Below are positions 46,700-56,207 of a stretch of 64,000 nt of DNA, piece by piece. A model generated the notes under the pieces. That model was not told the DNA's origin and did no database searches. It saw only the letters and a list, made by a program, of their open reading frames with translations. The number at the start of each line of letters is the position of its first letter. The stretch's first letter is position 1. Source of the DNA: Thalassospira sp. HJ (GTDB lineage: Bacteria; Pseudomonadota; Alphaproteobacteria; Rhodospirillales; Thalassospiraceae); the NCBI RefSeq assembly GCF_000948415.1, contig NZ_JYII01000010.1, positions 496,001-560,000 on the forward strand, written 5' to 3'. The position numbers and the translations under genes are program-made.

Positions 46700-47842
46700 A
46701 TGACCGAATTTCGCTATGAATTGCTTGCCCAGGATGGCAAGGCCCGTTTGGGGCGCATCCACACAGCCCACGGCGTGATTGATACGCCGACCTTTATGCC
46801 GGTCGGCACGGCTGCCACGGTAAAGGGCATGCTGCCTGAAAACGTTGCTGATACGGGCGCCCAGATCCTTCTGGGGAATACGTACCATTTGATGCTGCGT
46901 CCGGGCGCGGAACGTATCGCGCGTCTGGGTGGTCTGCATAAATTCATGAATTGGGACAAACCGATCCTGACCGACAGTGGTGGGTATCAGGTCATGTCGC
47001 TGGCGAAACTGCGCAAGATCACCGAAGACGGTGTGACCTTCAAAAGCCATATCGACGGCCGCAAGTTCAACCTGACGCCGGAACGTTCGATGGAAATCCA
47101 GCATCTGCTGGGATCGACCATCACCATGGCGTTTGATGAATGCACGCCGTTCCCCGCGACCGAACAGCAGGCGCGCGAAAGCATGCAAATGTCGATGCGC
47201 TGGGCAAAGCGGTCCAAGGATGCGTTTGTTAACCGCGAAGGCTATGCGCTTTATGGCATTCAGCAGGGCAGTGTTTTTGAAAACCTGCGTCGCGAGAGTT
47301 CTGAGAAACTTGCCGAGCTTGATCTTCCGGGCCATTCGGTGGGGGGGCTTGCGGTCGGCGAAGGCCAGCAGATCATGTTTGATACGCTTGATTTCTGCGT
47401 TGATATGCTGCCTGCCAACAAGCCGCGCTACCTGATGGGGGTTGGCAAGCCGTCCGATCTTGTCGGTGCCGTGATGCGCGGGATTGATCAGTTTGACTGT
47501 GTGCTGCCGACCCGGTCCGGGCGCAACGCGCAGGCCTTTACCCATCGCGGGACGCTGAACTTGAAAAACGGCCGCCATCGCGATGACGATCGTCCGCTTG
47601 ATGATCAGTGCGGTTGCCCGGCATGCACGAAATATTCGCGTGCCTATCTGCATCACCTGATCAAGGCGGGGGAAATACTCGGTGCGGTGCTGCTGACCTG
47701 GCATAACCTTGCCTATTATCAGGATCTGATGCGCGGCATGCGCGAAGCCATTTCCGAGGGACGCATGGACGCCTTTGCGCGCGATTTCCATGCCAGACAG
47801 GAAGGCGGGGACATTGATCCCGTGCCGATTATCGAGGACTAA
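46700..47842 (+). CDS. tgt: Tgt, tRNA-guanine transglycosylase
   Basis: 380 residues; exchanges G34 of GUN anticodons for preQ1. Catalytic elements visible: [15 protein letters not shown] with the general Asp (about 93), the nucleophile region [20 protein letters not shown], and the zinc site [19 protein letters not shown] (three Cys, with the His ligand further on). It is 3 bp upstream of queF, so tightly coupled. Confidence 0.97.
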   Translation: MTEFRYELLAQDGKARLGRIHTAHGVIDTPTFMPVGTAATVKGMLPENVADTGAQILLGNTYHLMLRPGAERIARLGGLHKFMNWDKPILTDSGGYQVMSLAKLRKITEDGVTFKSHIDGRKFNLTPERSMEIQHLLGSTITMAFDECTPFPATEQQARESMQMSMRWAKRSKDAFVNREGYALYGIQQGSVFENLRRESSEKLAELDLPGHSVGGLAVGEGQQIMFDTLDFCVDMLPANKPRYLMGVGKPSDLVGAVMRGIDQFDCVLPTRSGRNAQAFTHRGTLNLKNGRHRDDDRPLDDQCGCPACTKYSRAYLHHLIKAGEILGAVLLTWHNLAYYQDLMRGMREAISEGRMDAFARDFHARQEGGDIDPVPIIED

Positions 47843-47845
47843 GCC

Positions 47846-48313
47846 ATGGCCGATCAAACGATTTACGACAACCTGACCATGCTGGGCGGCGATACCAAAC
47901 AGCCGGCATCGCCTGATGAAGCTGTTCTGGAACGCGTTTCAAACCCGCAGGCCGGAACCGATTACTGCGTGCGGTTTGTCGCACCAGAATTCACGTCCCT
48001 TTGCCCGATCACCGGCCAGCCTGATTTTGCCCATCTGGTGATTGATTATGTTCCGGGTGACTGGCTGGTGGAAAGCAAGTCGCTGAAGCTTTTCCTGACG
48101 TCGTTCCGCAATCATGGGTCATTCCATGAAGATTGCACGATCAAGGTCGGCAAGCGCATTGTCGAAACCCTCGATCCGAAATGGCTGCGCATCGGTGGAT
48201 ACTGGTATCCACGCGGCGGCATTCCGATTGATGTGTTCTATCAGACCGGCCCGGCCCCGGATGGTGTCTGGATCCCCGAGCAGGGCGTTGCCCCGTATCG
48301 TGGGCGCGGCTAG
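47846..48313 (+). CDS. queF: QueF, NADPH-dependent preQ0 reductase (unimodular type)
   Basis: 155 residues; reduces 7-cyano-7-deazaguanine to preQ1. The catalytic Cys is in [17 protein letters not shown] (about residue 52), the Asp in the same segment, and the QueF motif in [20 protein letters not shown]. The short length identifies the unimodular YkvM-like type, as opposed to the two-domain E. coli enzyme. It is in the tgt operon. A hairpin follows it. Confidence 0.96.
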   Translation: MADQTIYDNLTMLGGDTKQPASPDEAVLERVSNPQAGTDYCVRFVAPEFTSLCPITGQPDFAHLVIDYVPGDWLVESKSLKLFLTSFRNHGSFHEDCTIKVGKRIVETLDPKWLRIGGYWYPRGGIPIDVFYQTGPAPDGVWIPEQGVAPYRGRG

Positions 48314-48336
48314 GGCCACGGTTTATCAGTTTGTTA

Positions 48337-48367
48337 AAAGGCCGCAGCTTCATGCTGCGGCCTTTTG
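48337..48367 (+). terminator. Terminator after queF
   Basis: AAAAGGCCGCAGC (48337-48349) pairs with GCTGCGGCCTTTT (48354-48366) with a 4-nt loop. It lies between queF and queG, which therefore may be transcribed separately. Confidence 0.88.
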
Positions 48368-48436
48368 CGTTTTGGGCGGATGATTATATAAGGCAGCAGA
48401 GAGAGGCCGTGAAACAAGACAAACCCGCACCACGCC

Positions 48437-49591
48437 ATGAAGACCAAAATGCGCCAAGACATCACGTTTGAGATGCTTCATGCCAAAGCCCGAGAAGTCG
48501 GCTTTGATGTCTGTGGTGTCGCGCGGCCAAAGATTGATGCGCGCAATCAGCAACGTCTTGATGAATTTGTCGCCGGTGGGGAATACGGCTCCATGGGCTG
48601 GATGAATGATCCGGAACGTCTGCCGCGCCGACGCGATCCGGAAATGCTCTGGCCGGATGTGAAATCGGTCATTGTTCTGGGCAGTAATTATGGCCCGGCG
48701 GAAAACCCGATGGCGTTGCTCGATCATCCCGATCGGGCGATGATTTCGGTCTATGCCAAGAACAAGGATTATCACGATCTGATCAAAAAGCGCCTGAAGC
48801 AGCTGGCGCGCTGGGTCGTCGAACAATCTGGTGGGGTGGAGCAGGTCAAGGTGTTTGTCGACACTGCCCCGGTTCTTGAAAAACCCTTGGGGCAGGCATC
48901 GGGCATTGGTTGGCAGGGAAAGCACACCAATCTTGTCTCTCGCGAATTTGGCAGTTGGTTGTTTTTAGGCGAGATTTTCACGACCCTTGATCTGCCGGAA
49001 GACGAACCGGAAATCGATCATTGCGGGTCCTGCTCGAAGTGCCTGTCAGCCTGTCCGACGGATGCCTTTCCGGCCCCCTATAAGCTTGATGCGCGCAAGT
49101 GCATCAGTTACCTCACGATCGAACATGACGGGCCGATCCCGGTCGAGTTCCGCAAGCCCATGGGTAATCGCATCTATGGCTGTGATGATTGTCTGGCGGC
49201 CTGCCCGTGGAACAAGTTTGCCAGCCGAACGGCCGAAATGGCCTTTATCCCGCGTGTCGAATTGACCGCGCCGCGACTTGCCGATTTCCTTGATCTGGAT
49301 GATGCGGGTTTTCGCGCGTTCTTCACCGGATCGCCAATCAAGCGGATTGGCAGGCCAAAGTTCCTGCGCAACGTTTTGATCGCTGCGGGCAATAGCGGGG
49401 CGCAGCGTCTGATCCCGCGTATCGAAAATCTGCTGACAGATGAAAGTGAGCTGATCCGGGCCAGTGCAGTCTGGGCCTTGTCACAATTGATGGAGCCTCC
49501 GGCATTTGCCAAAGCCCGTGCGGTACATTTTGCGACCGAAGCGGACGCCACCGTTCGCGAAGAATGGGATCGGGCGGCAGAAGCAGCCTGA
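48437..49591 (+). CDS. queG: QueG, epoxyqueuosine reductase
   Basis: 384 residues; the last step of queuosine synthesis, reducing epoxyqueuosine on tRNA with a cobalamin cofactor. Two ferredoxin-like [4Fe-4S] sites are complete: CGSCSKCLSACPTDAF (about 196-211) and CDDCLAACPWNKF (about 249-261). The N-terminal cobalamin-binding part includes VFVDTAPVLEKPLGQASGIG. The C-terminus has HEAT-like helical repeats (IPRIENLLTDESELIRASAV). It may use ATG 48452 instead. Standard length. Confidence 0.96.
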   Translation: MKTKMRQDITFEMLHAKAREVGFDVCGVARPKIDARNQQRLDEFVAGGEYGSMGWMNDPERLPRRRDPEMLWPDVKSVIVLGSNYGPAENPMALLDHPDRAMISVYAKNKDYHDLIKKRLKQLARWVVEQSGGVEQVKVFVDTAPVLEKPLGQASGIGWQGKHTNLVSREFGSWLFLGEIFTTLDLPEDEPEIDHCGSCSKCLSACPTDAFPAPYKLDARKCISYLTIEHDGPIPVEFRKPMGNRIYGCDDCLAACPWNKFASRTAEMAFIPRVELTAPRLADFLDLDDAGFRAFFTGSPIKRIGRPKFLRNVLIAAGNSGAQRLIPRIENLLTDESELIRASAVWALSQLMEPPAFAKARAVHFATEADATVREEWDRAAEAA

Positions 49592-49597
49592 ACCAGT

Positions 49598-50377
49598 TTA
49601 CATATCGAACTTCACGAAATTGAAGTGATAGCGAAGCCCGCCATCCCCGTCGGCAAAGGCAATGCCATAGCCCGGTCCAAGCGGGTTGGGGTCCTGAAGT
49701 TCTTCTTCTTTCTCGTGACGGAAGTCAAGCGGTTCACCCGACTGGGTGCTATTGCCCAGAACGAACGGTACACCAAGCCATGTGCCGGTTGCCGGGCGGT
49801 GCAGATGGCCAAAGAAAAGGTGTTTGATCTGCGGGTTGGCGGTGACGATTTCACCAAGTTCTGCCTCGGCATCAAGGCGGATCGAATCAATAAAGGGCAG
49901 GCCCATTTCCATAGGCGGATGGTGCATGAACAGGTAGGTCGGCGTGTCACGATGTGCTGTCAGCTCATCGCGCAACCAGTCAAGCCGTTGTGCGCACAGC
50001 GTGCCGTGATGGTGGCCGGGCACGATGCTGTCCATCATCACAAAGCGCACGCCATTGAAAGTCTGGCCGAAGTTGACAAAGCCATGGGTGTCGGTTTCGG
50101 TTGTCGGAAAGGCATCGCGAAACGCTTCACGGATGTCATGATTACCCGGAATAATCAGATAGGGAATGGCAAGATCTGAGAGGATCTCGACCGCATTTTC
50201 ATACTGTTCCGGTGTGCCGCGATGGGTGATGTCACCGGTGATGATGCAGATTTCCGCATCCGCGTGATAGGTGTTGACCTCGGCAATGACCTTGCGGAGC
50301 GTCGCGGCCGCATCGGGCAGGCGCGAGACGTCATTTCTAGCCAGAATGTGAAGGTCGGAAAGATGTATGAATTTCAT
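49598..50377 (-). CDS. Calcineurin-like phosphodiesterase (CpdA/GpdQ type)
   Basis: 259 residues. All metallophosphoesterase motifs are visible: HLSDLHI (residues 5-11), ITGDITHRG (about 46-54), IPGNHDIREAF (about 76-86), FMHHPPMEMG and FFGHLHRPATG. This family (class III cyclic nucleotide phosphodiesterases and glycerophosphodiesterases) needs two metal ions. The substrate could be cAMP or a phosphodiester. It is convergent with queG and divergent from the RHH gene. Confidence 0.9.
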   Translation of the reverse strand: MKFIHLSDLHILARNDVSRLPDAAATLRKVIAEVNTYHADAEICIITGDITHRGTPEQYENAVEILSDLAIPYLIIPGNHDIREAFRDAFPTTETDTHGFVNFGQTFNGVRFVMMDSIVPGHHHGTLCAQRLDWLRDELTAHRDTPTYLFMHHPPMEMGLPFIDSIRLDAEAELGEIVTANPQIKHLFFGHLHRPATGTWLGVPFVLGNSTQSGEPLDFRHEKEEELQDPNPLGPGYGIAFADGDGGLRYHFNFVKFDM

Positions 50378-50451
50378 GTCGATGCCCTATCATGGCGGAA
50401 AGCTTTTGAAATCATGGTCGTTTTTGTGCCGGAGTTAAAGACTAAACACCG

Positions 50452-50724
50452 ATGGATGATGCCGTTCGTAAAAGATCAGTGACAATTGCCGGCCACCGGA
50501 CGAGCTTTTCGCTCGAAGATGCTTTCTGGGAAGAACTGGTTGGCATTGCAGAGCGTCGCGACATGACGCTGGCCGAACTGGTTGTCGAAATCGATACCGA
50601 CCGCGAAGGCAATCTTTCAAGCGCCTTGCGCCTGTATGTTCTGCGCGATCTGCAAGGCCGGTTGGTCGGCGAAGATGAAGATGCCGAGTTTTCGGATCCC
50701 GAAAGCGGCAGCGACCGGATTTAG
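50452..50724 (+). CDS. Small ribbon-helix-helix domain protein
   Basis: 90 residues. The first ~65 match the RHH_4 family (KRSVTIAGHRTSFSLEDAFW, AERRDMTLAELVVEID); the tail is acidic. In related proteins the fold binds DNA, but this family has few characterised members. Eleven bp separate it from the asparagine synthase gene, so it probably shares its transcript and may regulate it. Confidence 0.8.
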   Translation: MDDAVRKRSVTIAGHRTSFSLEDAFWEELVGIAERRDMTLAELVVEIDTDREGNLSSALRLYVLRDLQGRLVGEDEDAEFSDPESGSDRI

Positions 50725-50735
50725 GCAGGGCATCC

Positions 50736-52595
50736 ATGTGTGGCATCGCAGGCTTAACCCGACCAGACGACCTGAATGCCATCAATGCCATGCTGCAGCG
50801 CCTTGTCCACCGTGGGCCAGATGGCTCGGGTGTCTGGACTGATCCAGAAAGAAAGATCGCCCTTGGCTGCACGCGCCTTGCCACCACCGATCTAGCCGAT
50901 CAGGCCAACCAGCCGCTTGTTACGTCAGATGATCGGTTTGTTCTGGTCTTTAACGGCTATATCGCAGGGCATCGGCGCAGGATGCAGTTGGCAAGGGTTG
51001 ATGGGATAACCTTCGAAACCCGAAATGATGCGGAACTTGTCCTTCAACTGCTGGCCCAGGCGATCGGGCGTGGAGATGAACCTGCCCGCGTGCTTGAAAC
51101 CTTGTCCGGGCAGTATGCACTTGCCTTGTGGGACAGGACGCAATCCTGCCTGTGGCTGGCGCGTGACCCGCTGGGGATCAAACCGCTTTATGTTCTGCTC
51201 CCCTCGGACGGGCAGCTTGCCTTTGCCTCAGAGATATCGGCATTTTCTGCAATTGCGGAACTCGTGCGGGATGAGAGCATCAAACCGAAATATCTCGCCC
51301 ATCTCTTTGTACCCGCGCCGGATACGGGGATAGAGGGCGTAACCCTTCTCTCGCCCGGGACGGTTTTGCGGTGGCAGGCGGGAGAGGTTGATGAGCAGCG
51401 TATTGTGCATCCGGCAGAGAAGGCGGGAGGAGCAGGAGAGGTCGCGACACCTGAGGCATTGCTGTCTGCTGTTCGACAATCGGTTGCGGATGCGATGGAT
51501 ACTGATTGCCCGGTCGGGTGTCTGGTTTCGGGCGGGCTGGACAGCGCCGGGGTTGCAGCATTGGCGTGCGATATTGCCCGCGAACGTGGAGAGCCATCTC
51601 CGCCAGCGTTTGTCATGGGTTTTGATGATCCGGCCATTGATGAAACGGCTGCCGCCCAAAATTTGTGTCGGCATCTGGGGCAGGACCTGAACGTTGTTGC
51701 TGCCCCGAGCACGCCAGAGGAAATCCATCAGGAGCTTGTTGCAGGAATGCAGAGCGTTGGCGGGCCATTTGCCAATCCGTCCATTGTTCTGATGCGCTGC
51801 CTTTCACAGGCTGTCAGCGCGGATGTCAAAGTTTGCCTGTCAGGCGATGGCGGAGATGAGTTGTTTGGCGGCTATCCGCGATATCGGGCGGCGCAGCTTT
51901 ACGAGGACTATTGGCGGTATGTGCCCGCGCCCGTGCGGCGCTTGATGGCAAGCCTGTCCGCGGTTGGCAATGACAGGGAAATGCAGCGCTTTTTGTCGGG
52001 CACATCGGGTGGGCCCGATCATGCTTTTGACGTCTGGAACAACCGCAGTGCCATTCCCGAATGTGATGCCCGGATTGCTTGGCGACCGGATCTGGACCGT
52101 GGCTTGGTGGGCGCGATGATGAATTTTGATCGCGATGTGACACTGCCGGGCAATCAGTTGCTGATGTCAGATCGGTGCGGGATGGCACATGGATTGGAAT
52201 ATCGCCTGCCGCTTCTGGGGCATGACGTTGTGCGTATTGCAGCCTCAGTCCCGGCAAAGCAACATCTCAAGCACGGTCCAAAGACCCTCTGGCGTCAGGC
52301 CATCTCGCCTTATCTGCCAGCCGGGCATGTCCAGAACCGGAAGATCGGGTTTAATCCGCCGGTGGCAAAATGGCTTGGCGAGGTAGTCCGATATCTGTGG
52401 GGGGATGAGGACCGTATTCTTGAGACGGTGTTTGCGGATGTCGCGATTTCGCGTGATGTCAAAGCCGCCTACTGGAAGCGCGCGGTATCCGGCCATGATA
52501 TTGATATGGCGCTTAGTATCTGGGCGCTGATGGTTTGGCAAATCTGGTGCGGGTTGGATGGATCAGACGTGCGGGGCACTGCTGATATTGCGTGA
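50736..52595 (+). CDS. asnB: Glutamine-hydrolysing asparagine synthase
   Basis: 619 residues. The N-terminal class II glutaminase begins MCGIAGL with Cys2 as nucleophile, followed by RGPDGSGVW. The C-terminal synthetase carries the ATP pyrophosphatase P-loop SGGLDSAGVAAL (about 264-275) and CLSGDGGDELFGGYPRY. It makes asparagine from aspartate, or amidates a specialised substrate; AsnB-type enzymes also occur in surface polysaccharide clusters. No such cluster is nearby, so primary asparagine synthesis is the default. Its 3' end overlaps the convergent phosphorelay gene by 33 bp. Confidence 0.9.
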   Translation: MCGIAGLTRPDDLNAINAMLQRLVHRGPDGSGVWTDPERKIALGCTRLATTDLADQANQPLVTSDDRFVLVFNGYIAGHRRRMQLARVDGITFETRNDAELVLQLLAQAIGRGDEPARVLETLSGQYALALWDRTQSCLWLARDPLGIKPLYVLLPSDGQLAFASEISAFSAIAELVRDESIKPKYLAHLFVPAPDTGIEGVTLLSPGTVLRWQAGEVDEQRIVHPAEKAGGAGEVATPEALLSAVRQSVADAMDTDCPVGCLVSGGLDSAGVAALACDIARERGEPSPPAFVMGFDDPAIDETAAAQNLCRHLGQDLNVVAAPSTPEEIHQELVAGMQSVGGPFANPSIVLMRCLSQAVSADVKVCLSGDGGDELFGGYPRYRAAQLYEDYWRYVPAPVRRLMASLSAVGNDREMQRFLSGTSGGPDHAFDVWNNRSAIPECDARIAWRPDLDRGLVGAMMNFDRDVTLPGNQLLMSDRCGMAHGLEYRLPLLGHDVVRIAASVPAKQHLKHGPKTLWRQAISPYLPAGHVQNRKIGFNPPVAKWLGEVVRYLWGDEDRILETVFADVAISRDVKAAYWKRAVSGHDIDMALSIWALMVWQIWCGLDGSDVRGTADIA

Positions 52596-53642
52596 CCGGC
52601 GATAAAGGTTGAGCGCGGTCAGGGCCGTGGGGGCGAGCTGCACAACCTGGCGCGAAAGCGATAGCAGGCGGTTTTCATCGGGATCGTTATCTTCGAATTC
52701 GGACTGGGTTGTCTCGCACAGCTCGGAAAGCTGTCGAAGGCCAAAGGTGCCCGACGTGCTTTTAAGGGCATGGACCTCATTCCGCACGGTGGTCATGTCG
52801 TCTTCAGACAGCGCCTTGTCGATCTTGACCAGGCGTGATTCCGTTTCGTTGATGAAGATCTCAATCCCGCATCCGGCACCTTCATCGCCGGCATCTGTGT
52901 AAAGCTGTTCAAGAATTCGGACATCAAGAACAGGGCTGGTCAGGGATTCCGGGCGCGGTGGACGTCCGATCCGTGCGCCCTTGCTGCGTTTCTGGGCGGC
53001 ATTCGGATCAACATTGGTGCCGCTGCGCCGGGTGATCAGTTCCTGCATGGTGTCGATCAGTTTTTGCCGCTGGATGGGTTTGTTGATGAAATCATCAACG
53101 CCCGACTGCCGGGCAATGACATTCCAGTCACGTGATTGATGGGCGGAAAGCGCAATGATCGGAGTGCGCGCCACCGGGCCGCTCATATGGCGGATGCGCC
53201 GCGTCGTATGCAGCCCGTCCATATCGGGCATTTCGACATCCATCAGGATCAGGTCGGCATTCACCCCGCGTTTGAGCATGTTCAGAACAGTCTGGCCATT
53301 GCTTGCTTCAACAATGCCATATCCTTCGGCCTGAAGAATGCGCCGTGCGACCATACGGTTGCTTTCACTGTCATCGGCAATGATGATGGTGCCGATCTTG
53401 GCGTCATTGGCGGAACTGGCAAGATCAAGCCGCTCGGACTGCGGGACCTGTGGTTTGACAAAGCAGACCGAGATCATGCCGCCATCGGCAAGTTCGGTTT
53501 CATTGAAGATCAGGTCTTCCTCGGCAACGCCCGAAATCAATTGTTCCCACGCCGGATTGGCAAAGACAATCCGTTCTTCTGCATCAAACAGGGCGATGCC
53601 TGCCTGTGCCTGATTAAGGGACTCAATGATCTTTGTTTCCAT
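52563..53642 (-). CDS. PAS-REC-Hpt phosphorelay protein without kinase domain
   Basis: 359 residues. N-terminal PAS-like segment (about 10-60: FDAEERIVFANPAWEQLISG). Receiver domain with acidic pair D90/D91, phospho-acceptor D135 (ILMDVEMPDMDG) and the conserved Lys in NKPI. C-terminal Hpt domain with the phospho-His H291 in EVHALKSTSGTF. The histidine kinase catalytic region is absent, so it must take phosphoryl groups from a partner kinase and pass them on. Hybrid kinases that supply it are not in the window. The overlap with asnB is at both 3' ends. Confidence 0.88.
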   Translation of the reverse strand: METKIIESLNQAQAGIALFDAEERIVFANPAWEQLISGVAEEDLIFNETELADGGMISVCFVKPQVPQSERLDLASSANDAKIGTIIIADDSESNRMVARRILQAEGYGIVEASNGQTVLNMLKRGVNADLILMDVEMPDMDGLHTTRRIRHMSGPVARTPIIALSAHQSRDWNVIARQSGVDDFINKPIQRQKLIDTMQELITRRSGTNVDPNAAQKRSKGARIGRPPRPESLTSPVLDVRILEQLYTDAGDEGAGCGIEIFINETESRLVKIDKALSEDDMTTVRNEVHALKSTSGTFGLRQLSELCETTQSEFEDNDPDENRLLSLSRQVVQLAPTALTALNLYRRSRNISSAPHV

Positions 53643-53920
53643 TGGTCATCCACCGATTCGGTGTTGCAACTTCCACCATTGGGCGCTTTTGCGTTTCCGA
53701 TATGAAACGCAGGAGTTTCACCTTTGAACTCCGGTATTTTTACAGTTTTTTCTAATAAGTCCATGTTTTTTAGACTTCACGCAATTTCCAACTGCCCTTG
53801 CGATGAAACAGAATGTCGAAACAACTGTTTCAAAATTATAACTTCTGAAACATGTGTTGTGTCGATGCGTCACCTGTGGCGTAATCATGGTTTCCTTGGT
53901 TTGGCGCGGGTATCTTGGTG
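53643..53920. other. Divergent intergenic region upstream of the RpiR regulator
   Basis: 278 bp, AT-rich in the middle. GAAACA-type elements recur (GAAACAGAATG near 53807, TTCAAAATTATAACTTCTGAA near 53827-53847). The second is an imperfect dyad (TTCAaAAttaTAACtTCTGAA) that could be an operator. No gene is seen. Confidence 0.4.
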
Positions 53921-54796
53921 ATGGGTGTGCAGACTGATTTGCGTGAAAAGCTGATATCGGACTACGCCAAGCTTAGTCCGCAAATGCAAAAGGCTGCGCG
54001 CTATATCCTTGATCATCCAAGTGATGTCGCCCTGCGCTCGATGCGGGCGCTGGCCCGTGCCGCAGACGTGCCCCCCAGCACGATCACCCGGTTGATGAGT
54101 GCGATTGGCGTCGAAACCTGGCAGGAGTTTCGCGATCATTATCAGAACCGGTTGCTTGATCAGCCGGCAAGCTATGCCCAGCGCGCCCGCGAAACCCAAC
54201 GGACCGAGAATGATGCCAACCGTGATGAGCATCTTCTTGAAAGCATCTGCCGCACAGAGATTGATAATATCAGTGCTGCCTTTTCGCCTGAACTTGTGTC
54301 CCGCCTGATCGAAGCCTGCGAGGCAATCGAAGATGCGCGGCAGGTCTTCATCGTCGGGCGTGGTGCGGCCTATCCGGCAGCATGTCAGTTTGCCTATGCC
54401 TATCGGCTGTTTTGCGACAATGGCGTTTTGGTCGACGGCCATTCGGGCACGTTTGGTGATGAGCTGCGCGGCATTGGTCGACGGGACCTCTTGATTGCGG
54501 TCGGTGCCAAACCCTATATCCGCGACACCGTGCGCGCGGTCGAGTTTGCCCGATCCCAGCATTGCCTGGTGATTGCGCTTACAGATTCCGATGTGTCGCC
54601 AATCGCCATGGATGCGCTGTGCAAGCTTGTGGTGCGCGATACGTCACAATCCTTTTTCCAAAGTTTTACCGCCGCCCTTTCGGTCATGCAGGCGCTTGTG
54701 GCCCTGTTGGTCGCACGCGGTGGCCCGAAGGCCCTGCAACGGATTGCCGCTGCAGAAGAACAACTCGCTGTCTTTGATACATATCTCGAAGACTAG
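53921..54796 (+). CDS. RpiR/MurR-family regulator
   Basis: 291 residues from ATG 53921 (TTG 53915 and GTG 53918 are alternatives). N-terminal HTH_6 domain (KLSPQMQKAARYILDHPSDV, then ADVPPSTITRLMSAIG) for DNA binding, C-terminal SIS domain (VFIVGRGAAYPAACQFAYAY to ...) for a sugar phosphate or similar effector. It precedes and probably controls the aminotransferase/BKACE/TRAP genes, whose first start codon is 22 bp after its stop. RpiR proteins often respond to pathway intermediates. Confidence 0.88.
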   Translation: MGVQTDLREKLISDYAKLSPQMQKAARYILDHPSDVALRSMRALARAADVPPSTITRLMSAIGVETWQEFRDHYQNRLLDQPASYAQRARETQRTENDANRDEHLLESICRTEIDNISAAFSPELVSRLIEACEAIEDARQVFIVGRGAAYPAACQFAYAYRLFCDNGVLVDGHSGTFGDELRGIGRRDLLIAVGAKPYIRDTVRAVEFARSQHCLVIALTDSDVSPIAMDALCKLVVRDTSQSFFQSFTAALSVMQALVALLVARGGPKALQRIAAAEEQLAVFDTYLED

Positions 54797-54818
54797 GCAC
54801 TTTACGGAACGTCCGATC

Positions 54819-56207
54819 ATGACCAAAGCGTCAAACTCTGCCCAATCCAATGCCCCGGTTCCGAACGCAGGCACCCGTGTTCTGCACCGTACGAGCACAT
54901 CCACGCCTCCGCGTGCTGTCCGGGGTGAGGGGATCTATATCTTTGATCAGAACGGCAAGAGTTATCTCGATGCTTGCGGTGGTGCCGCGGTGTCTTGCCT
55001 TGGCCATTCCGACCCGGATGTCCGGGCTGCCATGCATGCCCAGATTGATCAGATCGCCTATGCCCATTCCGGGTTCTTTTCATCCGATGCGATGGAAGAA
55101 CTGGCTGATGAGCTGGTCGCATCCGCGCCCGAAGGCATTGATAAGGTCTATTTCGTGTCTGGCGGGTCAGAAGCCACCGAAGCCGCCCTTAAGATGGCGC
55201 GCCAGTACTTTCTGGAAATCGGTCAACCGGACCGCAAATATGTGATTGCGCGTCGCCAATCCTATCACGGCAATACCCTTGGTGCGCTGTCGGTTGGGGG
55301 CAATATGTGGCGGCGCAAGCAGTTTGAACCGCTTCTGATCACTGCAAGTCATATCGCTCCCGTTTATCAGTATCGCGATCAGCGCGACGATGAAACGCCA
55401 GAGGCATATGGCCTTCGCGTTGCTAATGAACTTGAAACGGCGATCCTTGAGCTGGGATCTGAAAACGTCGCGGCATTCGTTGCCGAACCGGTTGTCGGGG
55501 CAACGGCCGGGGCGCTGGCACCGGTGCCGGGCTATTTCAAACGCGTGCGCGAGATTTGCGATCAGTACGGTGTGTTGCTGATCCTTGACGAGGTCATGTG
55601 TGGTATGGGACGCACCGGCACCCTGCACGCGATTGAGCAGGAAGGCATTTCTGGTGATCTGCAAACCATCGCCAAGGGACTTGGCGCAGGGTATCAGCCA
55701 ATTGGCGCGGTGCTTGTATCCAAGAAAATTAACGATGCCATTGCCAACGGATCGGGTTTCTTCCAGCACGGCCATACCTATCAGGGGCATGCAACCGCCT
55801 GTGCTGCAGCCCTCGCGACGCAACGCGCGATCAAGGAACGCAACCTTCTTGCCAATGTCGTCAAGCAGGGTGAAAACCTTGTCAGTGCCCTTGAGGCAAA
55901 ACTGGGGCAACATCCGTTTGTCGGCGATATCCGTGGCCGCGGTTTGTTCCGCGGCGTGGAACTGGTCGCCAATCGTGAAACCAAGGACCCGTTTGACCCG
56001 GCGCTTAAAATCAATACCAAGATCAAGAAGGCGGCTTTTGCCCGTGGTCTGATGGCTTATCCCATGGGGGGGACGATTGATGGCGTTCGTGGTGACCATG
56101 TGCTGTTTGCCCCGGCTTTCATCATTGATGAAAGTGATGTCGCCAAGATCGTCGATCTGTTTGCGGGTGCGCTTGATGACGTGTTTAAGGCAGAGGGACT
56201 GGCGTAA
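54819..56207 (+). CDS. Class III PLP-dependent aminotransferase
   Basis: 462 residues; the ATG at 54819 (MTKASNSAQSNAPVPNAG) is 22 bp after the regulator. Fold-type I elements: YLDACGGAAVSCLGHSDPDV, FVSGGSEATEAALKMARQYF, VLLILDEVMCGMGRTGTLHA and TIAKGLGAGYQPIGAVLVSK, where the Lys (about 287) binds PLP. Class III members act on omega-amino or beta-amino compounds. The reading frame stays open 246 bp upstream through the regulator gene; that is not a real start. Its stop overlaps the BKACE start by 1 bp. Confidence 0.92.
   Translation: MTKASNSAQSNAPVPNAGTRVLHRTSTSTPPRAVRGEGIYIFDQNGKSYLDACGGAAVSCLGHSDPDVRAAMHAQIDQIAYAHSGFFSSDAMEELADELVASAPEGIDKVYFVSGGSEATEAALKMARQYFLEIGQPDRKYVIARRQSYHGNTLGALSVGGNMWRRKQFEPLLITASHIAPVYQYRDQRDDETPEAYGLRVANELETAILELGSENVAAFVAEPVVGATAGALAPVPGYFKRVREICDQYGVLLILDEVMCGMGRTGTLHAIEQEGISGDLQTIAKGLGAGYQPIGAVLVSKKINDAIANGSGFFQHGHTYQGHATACAAALATQRAIKERNLLANVVKQGENLVSALEAKLGQHPFVGDIRGRGLFRGVELVANRETKDPFDPALKINTKIKKAAFARGLMAYPMGGTIDGVRGDHVLFAPAFIIDESDVAKIVDLFAGALDDVFKAEGLA

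Noticed and set aside
46328-47857. A 509-codon minus-strand frame over tgt
   Set aside because: Same bias effect; tgt on the plus strand has all catalytic motifs.
54573-56207. A 544-residue version of the aminotransferase starting inside the regulator gene
   Set aside because: The added N-terminus is the regulator read in another frame and has no family similarity; the ATG at 54819 fits the family and spacing.
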